Assembly (NCBI RefSeq): GCF_000725805.1
Contig: NZ_JOFT01000027.1
Location: 62,001 to 126,000 of the forward strand
Source: Streptomyces xanthophaeus
Lineage (GTDB): Bacteria; Actinomycetota; Actinomycetes; Streptomycetales; Streptomycetaceae
DNA: 64,000 nucleotides
Reading direction: 5' to 3'
Part shown: piece by piece, positions 1 through 8,092 of the stretch
Numbering within the stretch: position 1 is the first letter of the stretch
Layout: every line of letters starts with the position of its first letter
The notes under the pieces: generated by a model
Databases searched by the model: none
Seen by the model: only the letters and a program-made list of their open reading frames with translations
What the model was told of the DNA's origin: nothing
Position numbers and translations under genes: made by a program

Positions 1-1586
1 CCGGGGCGCAGCGGCGGGAAGACCCGGGAGGTGTTGCCCGCGACGGGGAAGCCGGTGAGCAGCATGTCGGTCATGGCGATGTGGAAGTCGGCGCCGCCCA
101 TGGAGTGGTACTGGTTGTCGAGGCCCATGATCGGGCCCGAGTTGTAGTCCTGGACGTGGAGCAGGGTGAGGTCGTCGCGCAGGGCGTGGATGACCGGGAG
201 GTAGGCGCCCGCGCGCGGGTCCTGGCCGCCCCAGGGGCCGGAGCCGTAGTACTGGTAGCCGAGCTGGACGAAGAAGGTCTCCGGGGCCATGGTCAGGACG
301 AAGTCCGGGCCGTACTTGGCCTTCAGGGTCTTCACGGCCGAGATCAGGTTGACGATCACCGGCGTGGTGGGGGCGCGGAAGTCGGTGTCGCCGGTGGCCA
401 GGGACAGGGAGTGGCCCTCGAAGTCGATGTCGAGGCCGTCGAGCCCGTACTCGTCGATGATCTTGCTGACGGAGGAGACGAAGGTGTCGCGGGCCGCCGT
501 GGTGCCGAGCTGGACCTGGCCGTTCTGGCCGCCGATCGAGATCAGCACCTTCTTGCCGGCGGCCTGCTTGGCCTTGACGGCCGCCTTGAACTCTGCGGGC
601 GACTCGACGTTCGGGCATTCGGCGACCGGGCAGAGCTGGAAGCGGATGTCGCCGGAGGTCACGGAAGTCGGTTCGCCGAAGGCGAGGTTGATGACGTCCC
701 AGGAGGCGGGTACGTCGGCCATCCGGACGTAACCCGAGCCGTTGGCGAAGCTGGCGTGCAGGTAGCCGACCAGGGCGTGGGCCGGGAGGCCGCTGCCGGG
801 GTCGCCGGGGTCGACCGGGCCGCTCGTCGTGGCGGCGGAGACGGTCGCGCTCCGCGGGGACTCGCCCGCCGCGTTCACGGCGCTGACCTGGAAGGCGTAC
901 GTGGTGGCGGCGGCGAGGCCGGTCACGGTGGCCGAGGTGCCGGTGACGGCCAGGGGCGCGGCGCCGTCGCGGTGGACCTTGTACGAGGTGGCACCCGGGA
1001 CCGCCGTCCAGGACAGGTTCAGGCTGCTCGGTGTGGCGCCGGAGGCGGTCAGGCCGGTGGGGGCGGCCGGGGGCTGGGGCTGGCCGGGGCCGCCGGGGTC
1101 GGGGCCGACGAGGGTCAGGTCGTCGGTGAGGTGGGCGGGCTGGCCGTACCAGCCGTGGGTGTAGACGGTCACGGAGGTGGTGGCCGGGCCGGTGCGGAAG
1201 CTGGTGGTCAGCTGCTTCCAGGCGCCGGGGGTCTGCGTCCAGGTGGACACGTCGGTGGTGCCGGTCCCGGTCGCGCCGAGGTAGACGTAGGCGCCCTGGA
1301 CCCAGGCGCCGAGGGTGTAGGTGGAGTCGGGCTTGACCGTGACGGCCTGGGAGCAGCGGGCGTTGTCCTGGCCGGCCGGGGTGGCCTTGAGGGCGGAACT
1401 GCCGCCGTGGACCGGTGTGGTGACGGTGGCTCCGCTGCCCGCCGAGCAGCTCCAGCCGTCGAGGCCGGCCTCGAAGCCTCCGTTGCGTACGAGGTCGGCG
1501 TCGGCTGCGGCGGCGGGTGGTCCCGCGGCGAGGAAACCGGCCGCGGCCAGGGCGGCGGCGGTGAGGACGGACCAGGTTCTGCGCAC
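1..1586 (-). CDS. Secreted GH18 chitinase, 3' end outside the window
   Basis: This is a secreted glycoside hydrolase family 18 enzyme that would cleave chitin outside the cell. The GTG start at 1586 has GGAGG five bases upstream. Residues 1 to about 28 form a signal peptide (VRRTW, an Ala/Leu core, then AAAA-DAD). A jelly-roll carbohydrate-binding-like module (about 30-160) and a fibronectin type III module (about 175-260) precede the GH18 barrel. The catalytic motif DGLDIDFEG lies at about residues 383-391, with the proton-donor Glu at about 390. About 528 residues are visible and the C-terminus runs off the left edge. A DasR-like palindrome upstream suggests induction by chitin-derived amino sugars. 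Family assignment is firm; the substrate is inferred from the family. Confidence 0.93.
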   Translation of the reverse strand, partial: MRRTWSVLTAAALAAAGFLAAGPPAAAADADLVRNGGFEAGLDGWSCSAGSGATVTTPVHGGSSALKATPAGQDNARCSQAVTVKPDSTYTLGAWVQGAYVYLGATGTGTTDVSTWTQTPGAWKQLTTSFRTGPATTSVTVYTHGWYGQPAHLTDDLTLVGPDPGGPGQPQPPAAPTGLTASGATPSSLNLSWTAVPGATSYKVHRDGAAPLAVTGTSATVTGLAAATTYAFQVSAVNAAGESPRSATVSAATTSGPVDPGDPGSGLPAHALVGYLHASFANGSGYVRMADVPASWDVINLAFGEPTSVTSGDIRFQLCPVAECPNVESPAEFKAAVKAKQAAGKKVLISIGGQNGQVQLGTTAARDTFVSSVSKIIDEYGLDGLDIDFEGHSLSLATGDTDFRAPTTPVIVNLISAVKTLKAKYGPDFVLTMAPETFFVQLGYQYYGSGPWGGQDPRAGAYLPVIHALRDDLTLLHVQDYNSGPIMGLDNQYHSMGGADFHIAMTDMLLTGFPVAGNTSRVFPPLRP

Positions 1587-1657
1587 AACTGCCTCCGGGG
1601 CATGGGGGGATGGAGGGCGTCAGGAGCGCCTCCCAGCGGTGACTGGGAGAGGCGCCC

Positions 1658-1686
1658 AACATGGTCCAGACCAATGCCCTTGTCAA
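1658..1686 (-). promoter_or_regulatory. Chitinase promoter with DasR-type (dre) operator
   Basis: The palindrome TGGTCCAGACCA occupies 1662-1673 and closely matches the dre consensus bound by the GntR-family regulator DasR in Streptomyces chitinase promoters. On the minus strand a TTGACA -35 box (1686-1681) is followed by 17 bases and a weak CATGTT -10 box (1663-1658), so the operator fills the core promoter. A direct repeat of GTCAAGAC (1682-1689 and 1695-1702) lies just upstream. The sequence match is direct; repression by DasR is inferred from known family members. Confidence 0.75.
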
Positions 1687-1695
1687 GACCTCTGG

Positions 1696-2160
1696 TCAAG
1701 ACTTCGGGCCCTCCTGCGCCAGTACGCGCGCGGCCGCCTCGTGCATCGCGAGCTCCAGTACGGCCGGGTCGGTGAGCGTCCCCGACCCGTCGGGGAGCAC
1801 CACCCAGCGCACCCCGCCGGTCGCCCGGCCCGGGTACGGGACCACGACCCAGGCGCCGCGCCCCGCGCCCCGCACCCCCGTCCCGACCCAGCGGGACGCC
1901 GTGCCCGCGGGCACGAAGAAGCCCAGCCGGGAGTCGCCGAAGTCGGCGAGCACCGGGCCGGGCCGGTCGAGGAGCAGGTACAGCACGTCGAGGGTGGCCT
2001 GCCCCAGCTCCCCCGGCAGGACCAGCACGTCCCAGCGCCGGCCGGCGGGCAGCAGGGCGACCCCGAGGGGGTTGCGCTCCCACTCCCACCGGCAGGCTTC
2101 GGGGTCCGGCGCCGCCGATACGAGCCATTCCACTGCCGTCTTGGCCTCCGGGTCGGTCAT
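1696..2160 (-). CDS. Uncharacterised 154-residue actinobacterial protein
   Basis: I do not recognise a named family with certainty. The acidic soluble protein begins MTDPEAKTAVEWL, has no signal peptide or membrane segment, and contains a central WDVLVLPGELGQATLDVLY stretch, a glycine-rich GTGVRGAGRGAWVVVPYPG and a GGVRWVVLPDGSG segment, followed by a C-terminal helix. It lies between the chitinase and the polyamine operon on the same strand, with its own 198-base upstream gap, so it is probably transcribed separately. Codon use looks native. No function is proposed. Confidence 0.75.
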   Translation of the reverse strand: MTDPEAKTAVEWLVSAAPDPEACRWEWERNPLGVALLPAGRRWDVLVLPGELGQATLDVLYLLLDRPGPVLADFGDSRLGFFVPAGTASRWVGTGVRGAGRGAWVVVPYPGRATGGVRWVVLPDGSGTLTDPAVLELAMHEAAARVLAQEGPKS

Positions 2161-2358
2161 CGCCCGGCCTCCGTTCGTCTCGTGCGCGGTGAGGGTCTCA
2201 CCGGGAGAGAGCGGGGCCGGGGGCGACTATGACGCGGGTTCCGTTACTCCGTAGTAGTGAACCGGGTCACACGGAGAGAGGCGGGGTGCGCCGGGCGTGC
2301 GGCCCTCGATCAGCAGATGAACCGATCGGCTGCCTTTCGGCTGTCGGTCTGCGGCCGG

Positions 2359-3777
2359 TCAGCTGTCGAAGCCGAGGCCGAGGCGGTCCATCGTCTTGAG
2401 CCACAGGTTGCGGTGCCCGCCGTGGGTGTCGGCGCGGGCCAGCGACCACTTGGTGAGGGTGATCCCGGTCCAGGCGAACGGCTCGGGCGGGAAGGGCAGC
2501 GGCTTCGTGCGGACCATCTCCAACTCGGTGCGCTCGGTGCGCTCCCCCGCCAGCAGGTCCAGCATCACGTCGGCGCCGAACCGGGTGGCTCCGACGCCGA
2601 GGCCGGTGAAGCCCGCCGCGTAGGCGACCTTCCCGGAGTGCGCGGTGCCGAAGAAGGCCGAGAAGCGCGAGCAGGTGTCGATCGCCCCGCCCCAGGCGTG
2701 GCTGAAGCGCACCCCCGCCAGCTGCGGGAAGCAGGTGAAGAACTGCTCCGCGAGCTTGAGGTAGGTCTCGGGCCGGTGGTCGTGGGCGGGGTCGAGCTTG
2801 CCGCCGTAGGGGTAGATCGCGTCGTAGCCGCCCCACAGGATCCGGCGCTCGGGGGTGATCCGGAAGTAGTGGAACTGGTTGGCGCTGTCCCCGAGCCCCT
2901 GCCGGTTGTGCCAGCCGACCGAGTCCAGCTGGGCCTCGGTGAGCGGTTCCGTCATCAGGGCGTAGTCGTAGACCGGCACGGTGAGCGGGCGGATCCGCTT
3001 GACCAGCGAGGGGAAGACGTTCGTGCCCAGCGCCACGCGCCGGGCGAAGACACGGCCGTACGGGGTGCGTACGGCCGTGCCCGCCCCGGAGGAGACCAGG
3101 TCGAGGCCGCGGGTGTTCTCGTAGATCCGCACCCCGAGGCCGAGGCAGGCCTGCTTGAGGCCCCAGGCCAGCTTCGCCGGGTTGAGCATCGCCACGCCGT
3201 CGCGGTCCCAGACCCCGCCGAGGAAGGTCGGGGAGTCGACCTCTGCGCGCAGCGCGTCGCGGTCCAGCCACTGGGACCCGCCGGCCAGGCCCAGGCGCTC
3301 CGCCTCCTGGTGGAGTTCGCGCAGCTCCTCGACCTGGTGCGGCTCGGTGGCCACGTCGATCTCGCCGCTGCGCTCGAAGTCGCAGTCGATGCCGTACCGG
3401 GCCACGGCAGCCTCGATGGCGTCGAGGTTGCGCGCGCCCAGCTCCTCCAGCTGCGCCAGTTCGTCCGGCCAGCGGGCCAGGCCGTTGCCCAGGCCGTGGG
3501 TGAGGGAGGCGGCGCAGAAGCCGCCGTTGCGGCCCGAGGCGGCCCAGCCCACCTCGTGGCCCTCGATCAGTACGACGTCCCGGGCGGGGTCGCGCTCCTT
3601 GGCGAGCAGCGCGGTCCACAGGCCGCTGTAGCCGCCGCCGATCACCAGCAGGTCGCAGTGCTCGTCCTGGGTGAGGGCGGGCTGCGGTGCGGGCTTGCCG
3701 GGGTCGTCCAGCCAGTACGAGACCGGCAGTGCTTCGGAAAGGGATCGTGCAGCGGTGCGCATGGCGTCTGGGGCCAT
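2359..3777 (-). CDS. puuB: FAD-dependent amine oxidase, PuuB-like
   Basis: This flavoenzyme of the DAO family (472 residues) would oxidise putrescine or a gamma-glutamylated polyamine to the aldehyde with release of ammonia and peroxide. The dinucleotide-binding motif VIGGGYSGLWTA sits near residue 45, followed by the GWAASGRNGGF segment typical of gamma-glutamylputrescine oxidase relatives, and GFTGLGVGATRF near the C-terminus closes the FAD site. The start at 3777 has GGGAG nine bases upstream; ATG at 3762 is an in-frame alternative. It is the last gene of the potDABC operon, which supports a polyamine substrate. The exact substrate is inferred. Confidence 0.85.
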   Translation of the reverse strand: MAPDAMRTAARSLSEALPVSYWLDDPGKPAPQPALTQDEHCDLLVIGGGYSGLWTALLAKERDPARDVVLIEGHEVGWAASGRNGGFCAASLTHGLGNGLARWPDELAQLEELGARNLDAIEAAVARYGIDCDFERSGEIDVATEPHQVEELRELHQEAERLGLAGGSQWLDRDALRAEVDSPTFLGGVWDRDGVAMLNPAKLAWGLKQACLGLGVRIYENTRGLDLVSSGAGTAVRTPYGRVFARRVALGTNVFPSLVKRIRPLTVPVYDYALMTEPLTEAQLDSVGWHNRQGLGDSANQFHYFRITPERRILWGGYDAIYPYGGKLDPAHDHRPETYLKLAEQFFTCFPQLAGVRFSHAWGGAIDTCSRFSAFFGTAHSGKVAYAAGFTGLGVGATRFGADVMLDLLAGERTERTELEMVRTKPLPFPPEPFAWTGITLTKWSLARADTHGGHRNLWLKTMDRLGLGFDS

Positions 3778-3817
3778 GTCTTCCAACTCCCTACGGAACT
3801 GTCGGCGCGCCCTCGGG

Positions 3818-4624
3818 CTACTTGGGCTGCGCCTTCTTGCGGCGGTTGCCGACCATCTGGCCGGCGAGGACCACCAGCACCGCGATGACGAACATCGCCG
3901 TGCCGATGACGTTGATCTGCACGGGCGTACCGCGCTGGGCCGATCCCCACACGAACATGGGGAAGGTGACGGTGTTGCCCGAGTTGAAGTTGGTGATGAT
4001 GAAGTCGTCGAAGGAGAGCGCGAAGGAGAGCAGCGCTCCCGCCGCGATACCGGGCGCCGCGATCGGCAGGGTGACGCGCAGGAAGGTCTGCACGGGCCCC
4101 GCGTAGAGATCGCGGGCGGCCTCCTCCAGCCGCGGGTCCATGGACAGGACACGCGCCTTGACGGCGGCGACGACGAAGCTGAGGCAGAACATGATGTGGG
4201 CGATCAGGATCGTCCAGAAGCCCAGCTGGATGCCCATGTTGAGGAAGAGCGCCAGCAGCGAGGCGGCCATCACGATCTCGGGCATCGCCATGGGCAGGAA
4301 GATCAGCGAGTTGACCGGGCCGCGCGCCCGGAACCGGTAGCGCACGAGCGCGAAGGCTATGGCGGTGCCCAGGGCGGTGGCGGCGAGCGTGGACCACAGG
4401 GCGATCTGGAGCGAGAGGGAGAGCGAGCCGCACAGGTCGGCGACCCCGCAGGGGTCCTTCCAGGCGTCGAGCGAGAACTCCTGCCAGGCGTAGTTGAACC
4501 GCCCGGTGGGGTTGTTGAAGGAGAAGACGGTGACGACGACGTTCGGCAGGATCATGTACGCGAGCGTGCCGAGGCCCGCGATGACGACCAGATTGCGCCG
4601 GAGCCACGTGATGGGTGTGCGCAT
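3818..4624 (-). CDS. potC: Polyamine ABC transporter permease PotC-type
   Basis: This inner-membrane permease (268 residues) has the six-helix BPD_transp_1 fold. The cytoplasmic EAA-like loop reads EEAARDLYAGPVQTFLRVTLPIAAPG and contacts the ATPase. The FDDFIITNFNSG segment is typical of the spermidine/putrescine PotC branch. Its ATG at 4624 overlaps the potB stop by one base in TGATG, showing translational coupling. It would pair with the preceding PotB permease to form the channel fed by the Tat-exported binding protein upstream in the operon. Confidence 0.92.
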   Translation of the reverse strand: MRTPITWLRRNLVVIAGLGTLAYMILPNVVVTVFSFNNPTGRFNYAWQEFSLDAWKDPCGVADLCGSLSLSLQIALWSTLAATALGTAIAFALVRYRFRARGPVNSLIFLPMAMPEIVMAASLLALFLNMGIQLGFWTILIAHIMFCLSFVVAAVKARVLSMDPRLEEAARDLYAGPVQTFLRVTLPIAAPGIAAGALLSFALSFDDFIITNFNSGNTVTFPMFVWGSAQRGTPVQINVIGTAMFVIAVLVVLAGQMVGNRRKKAQPK

Positions 4625-5562
4625 CAGACCAGGTCCTCCGTCCCCGCTCGGCGGATGTAGATGGTGACCATGATCAGCACGATGGCCATGAGGATGAAGG
4701 ACAGCGCGGCCGCCGTCGGGTAGTCGAGGATCCGCAGGTACTGCGACTGGATGACGTTTCCGATCATCCGGGTGTCCGTGGAGCCGAGCAGTTCGGCGTT
4801 GACGTAGTCGCCGCTCGCCGGGATGAAGGTGAGCAGGGTCCCGGAGACCACGCCCGGCATGGACAGCGGGAAGGTGACCTTCCGGAAGACCGTGGCGGGA
4901 CGGGCGTACAGGTCTCCGGCCGCCTCGTGGAGACGGGTGTCGATGCGCTCCAGCGAGGAGTACAGCGGCAGGATCATGAACGGCAGGAAGTTGTACGTCA
5001 GACCGCAGACGACCGCGAGCGGCGTGGCCAGCACCCGGTCCCCCTGGGTCATGCCGAGCCAGCTGGTGACGTCGAGGAAGCCGATGCTGTTGAGCACCGC
5101 GACCACCGGGCCGCCGTCCGCCAGGATCGTCTTCCAGGCGAGCGTGCGGATCAGGAAGCTGGTGAAGAAGGGGGCGATGACCAGCACCAGCAGCAGGTTG
5201 CGCCAGCGGCCGGCCTTGAAGGCGATCAGGTAGGCCAGCGGGTACCCCAGGAGCAGGCACAGGGCCGTGGCGGTGCCCGCGTAGAGCAGGGAGCGCAGGA
5301 ACTGCGGGTAGTACTCGGTGAAGGCGTCCCAGTAGGTCTGGAAGTGCCAGGTGACCTGGAAGCCCTCTTCCAGGGAGCCGGTCTGCACCGAGGTGGAGGC
5401 CTGGTAGACCATGGGCAGGACGAAGAAGACCAGCAGCCACAGGATGCCGGGCAGCAGCAGCCAGTACGGGACCAGCCGCTTGCGCAGGGCCGGCCGGTGC
5501 ACCGGGGGGTCGGCGGGGGCGGGCGCCTTCAGCGGCGCTGTCTGTACGGCGGGCCCGCTCAC
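4624..5562 (-). CDS. potB: Polyamine ABC transporter permease PotB-type
   Basis: This 312-residue membrane permease is the first of the two channel subunits. A Pro/Ala-rich cytoplasmic tail of about 30 residues leads into LVPYWLLLPGILWLLVFFVLP, the first helix. The EAA loop HEAAGDLYARPATVFRKVTFPL and the conserved FIPASGDYVNAELLG segment mark the PotB branch. The GTG start at 5562 overlaps the potA stop as GTGA. Family and operon position agree on polyamine import. Confidence 0.92.
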   Translation of the reverse strand: MSGPAVQTAPLKAPAPADPPVHRPALRKRLVPYWLLLPGILWLLVFFVLPMVYQASTSVQTGSLEEGFQVTWHFQTYWDAFTEYYPQFLRSLLYAGTATALCLLLGYPLAYLIAFKAGRWRNLLLVLVIAPFFTSFLIRTLAWKTILADGGPVVAVLNSIGFLDVTSWLGMTQGDRVLATPLAVVCGLTYNFLPFMILPLYSSLERIDTRLHEAAGDLYARPATVFRKVTFPLSMPGVVSGTLLTFIPASGDYVNAELLGSTDTRMIGNVIQSQYLRILDYPTAAALSFILMAIVLIMVTIYIRRAGTEDLV

Positions 5563-6707
5563 GCGCTCTCCTCGACCGTCTCGACACCGGCGTCGATGTC
5601 CTGGGAGGCGTCCAGGCCGAAGGTGTGCTCCGGGTTCCAGTGCAGGATCACCTCGGCGCCCGGGACGAGGCGGGCGTCCCGCTCGATGTTCTGCGCGTAC
5701 ACCTCCAGCTCGGGGCAGACCGGGCTGTCTATGACGTACTGGGTGGAGACGCCGATGAAGGAGGAGGCGGCGATGCGTCCCGGGACCTTGTTGCGGCCCG
5801 CCGCGACCATGTGCTCCTCGTCGGCGTGGACCAGGGAGATCTTCTCCGGGCGCACTCCGACCAGCAGCTTTCCGCCGGTGGAGGGGGTGGTCGCGCACCG
5901 GGCCGCGGGCAGCCGCAGCTTCGTGCCGGAGGCGGAGACGACGACCTCGGAGCCGGCGGACTCCACGGCGGCCTCGATGAGGTTCGAGGTGCCGAGGAAG
6001 TTGGCGACGAAGGTGGTGCCCGGGTTCTCGTACAGCTCGGCGGGGGCGCCCAGTTGTTCGACGCGGCCGCCGTTCATCACGGCGACGGTGTCGGCCATGG
6101 TCATGGCCTCCTCCTGGTCGTGCGTGACGTGCACGAAGGTGATGCCGACCTCGGTCTGGATGCGCTTGAGCTCCAGCTGCATCTGACGGCGCAGCTTGAG
6201 GTCGAGGGCGCCGAGGGGCTCGTCGAGGAGGAGCACCTGGGGGTGGTTGATCAGGGCGCGGGCGACGGCGACGCGCTGCTGCTGGCCACCGGAGAGCTGG
6301 TGCGGCTTGCGCTGGGCGAACTGGCCGAGCTGGACCAGCTCCAGCATGTCGTCGACCTGCTTCTTGACGGACTTGATGCCGCGGCGGCGCAGCCCGAAGG
6401 CGACGTTCTCGTAGATGTTCAGGTGCGGGAAGAGCGCGTAGCTCTGGAAGACGGTGTTGACCGGGCGCTTGTACGGCGGCAGGTCGGTGACCTCGCGGTC
6501 GCCGAGGTGCACCGTGCCGGTGGAGGGCTCCTCCAGGCCGGCGATCATGCGCAGGGTGGTGGTCTTCCCGCAGCCCGAGGCGCCGAGCAGGGCGAAGAAG
6601 GAGCCCTGGGGAATGGTCAGGTCCAGCGGGTGCACGGCGGTGAAGGTGCCGTAGTGCTTGCTGATCCCGGTGAGGCGGACATCGCCGCCCGCGGTCTTGT
6701 CAGTCAT
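5559..6707 (-). CDS. potA: Polyamine ABC transporter ATPase PotA-type
   Basis: This 382-residue ATPase energises the PotB/PotC channel. Walker [10 protein letters not shown] (about residue 43), Q-loop FQSYALFPH, signature [15 protein letters not shown] (about 138), Walker [13 protein letters not shown] and the switch histidine in VTHDQEEA are all intact. The C-terminal part from about residue 245 is a regulatory TOBE-like domain, as in PotA. It ends in a GTGA overlap with potB and follows the binding protein gene by 85 bases. Confidence 0.94.
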   Translation of the reverse strand: MTDKTAGGDVRLTGISKHYGTFTAVHPLDLTIPQGSFFALLGASGCGKTTTLRMIAGLEEPSTGTVHLGDREVTDLPPYKRPVNTVFQSYALFPHLNIYENVAFGLRRRGIKSVKKQVDDMLELVQLGQFAQRKPHQLSGGQQQRVAVARALINHPQVLLLDEPLGALDLKLRRQMQLELKRIQTEVGITFVHVTHDQEEAMTMADTVAVMNGGRVEQLGAPAELYENPGTTFVANFLGTSNLIEAAVESAGSEVVVSASGTKLRLPAARCATTPSTGGKLLVGVRPEKISLVHADEEHMVAAGRNKVPGRIAASSFIGVSTQYVIDSPVCPELEVYAQNIERDARLVPGAEVILHWNPEHTFGLDASQDIDAGVETVEESA

Positions 6708-6792
6708 GGGTGGGTCCCGGGGTTTGGGTTGGGGAAGGGTCGAGGAGCGCGGGGCACTGGCGCCGGATGCCGACGCCGGGCCCTGGGCGCTG

Positions 6793-8040
6793 CTAGGCGC
6801 CGATGAGCTTGGCGAACTTCTCTTCGTACGCCGTCTCTTCCTCGCTGCTCAGCGAGCGGAAGGCGCGGGCCTTGGCGGACATCGCCTTGTCCGGGACGAT
6901 CAGCGGGTTGTCCGCGAGGGCGGGGTCGATCTTGGCCAGCTCTTCCTTGACGCCTTCGACCGGGCACACGTAGCTGATGAAGGCGGCCAGCTGGGCGGCG
7001 ACCGGGGGCTCGTAGTAGTAGTCGATGAGCTTCTCCGCGTTGGCCTTGTGCCGGGCCTTGACCGGCACCAGCAGGTTGTCGCTGGAGGTGATGTAGCCGG
7101 GCGCCGGGATCGCGTACTGGATGTCCGGGTTGCCGGCCTGGAGCTGGATGACGTCGCCCGCCCAGGCGAGGCACGCGGCGAGGTCGCCCTTGTCCAGGTC
7201 CGCCGTGTAGTCGTTGCCGGTGAAGCGGCGGATCTGCTTGGTGTCCACGCCCTTCTGGAGCCGCCCTATCGCCCCGTCGAAGTCGGCGGTGGTGAAGTTC
7301 CCCGGGTCCTTGCCCTGGTCCAGCAGGGTCATGCCGACGCTGTCGCGCATCTCGGTGAGGAAACCGACCCGGCCCTTGAGGGTGGGGTCGTCGAGCATCT
7401 GCGTGACGGAGTCGACCTTCTTCCCGCCGGTGGCCTTGGTGTTGTAGGCGATGACGGTGTCGATGCCCGTCCAGGGGTAGCTGTAGGAGCGGCCCGGGTC
7501 CCAGTCGGGGGTGCGGAACTGCGGGATCAGGTTGGCGTAGGCGTGCGGCAGGTGGGAGGGGTCCAGTTTCTGCGCCCAGCCGAGGCGGATGATGCGGGCG
7601 GCGAGCCAGTCGGTGACGACGATCAGGTCGCGGCCGGTGTCCTGGCCGGCCGCGAGCTGCGGGCGGATCTTGCCGAAGAACTCGACGTTGTCGTTGATGT
7701 CCTCGGTGTACTTGACCTTGATGCCGGTCCGCTGCGTGAACTCCTCCAGCGTGGGCCGGGACTTCTCGTCCTCGCTGGTGTCCATGTACTCGGTCCAGTT
7801 GGAGAAGTTGATCTCCTTCTCCTGTTCCGAGTGGTCGTCGGAGGCCACGGCCTCCCCCTCGCGCTTGGCGGGCGGGATCCCGCAGGCGGTGAGGGAGGAC
7901 AGGCCTGCGACGGTGAGCGCTCCGACTCCGGAGGCGCGCAGCAGCGAGCGGCGGGTGAGGGCGCCGCGCCCGCTGGTGAGGCTGCGCCGCATCGCGGCGA
8001 GTTGCGCCGCCGAGAGGCGGTCGGGCTCGAACTGCTCCAT
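6793..8040 (-). CDS. potD: Polyamine-binding lipoprotein, Tat-exported
   Basis: This 415-residue extracellular solute-binding protein should capture putrescine or spermidine. A long N-terminus carries a twin-arginine motif (TRRSLLRAS, Arg30-Arg31) and a lipobox LTAC with Cys53, so it is predicted to be Tat-exported and lipid-anchored. The mature part opens with INFSNWTEYMDTSEDEK, contains EDINDNVEFFGK and YVCPVEGVKEEL, all typical of PotD-type proteins. It lies 52 bases after the aldehyde dehydrogenase and before potA. A second relative lies at 18889-20067. Confidence 0.92.
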   Translation of the reverse strand: MEQFEPDRLSAAQLAAMRRSLTSGRGALTRRSLLRASGVGALTVAGLSSLTACGIPPAKREGEAVASDDHSEQEKEINFSNWTEYMDTSEDEKSRPTLEEFTQRTGIKVKYTEDINDNVEFFGKIRPQLAAGQDTGRDLIVVTDWLAARIIRLGWAQKLDPSHLPHAYANLIPQFRTPDWDPGRSYSYPWTGIDTVIAYNTKATGGKKVDSVTQMLDDPTLKGRVGFLTEMRDSVGMTLLDQGKDPGNFTTADFDGAIGRLQKGVDTKQIRRFTGNDYTADLDKGDLAACLAWAGDVIQLQAGNPDIQYAIPAPGYITSSDNLLVPVKARHKANAEKLIDYYYEPPVAAQLAAFISYVCPVEGVKEELAKIDPALADNPLIVPDKAMSAKARAFRSLSSEEETAYEEKFAKLIGA

Positions 8041-8092
8041 GCGCGTTGCCCTTTCGGGATGGGTGCGTGGCCGCTGGTCCGGCGGCAGGTGG

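Noticed and set aside
81..1775. Long plus-strand reading frame opposite the chitinase gene
   Set aside because: The Gly/Val/Asp-rich composition is that of a GC-rich antisense frame. The minus strand encodes an intact signal peptide and GH18 motif.
2161..2358. A small gene between the unknown protein and the PuuB-like gene
   Set aside because: No reading frame with a ribosome binding site or codon bias was seen; it looks like a promoter region with no firm element to assign.
2257..3888. Long plus-strand reading frame opposite the PuuB-like gene
   Set aside because: Low-complexity antisense frame with no recognisable domain; the minus strand has a clear FAD enzyme.
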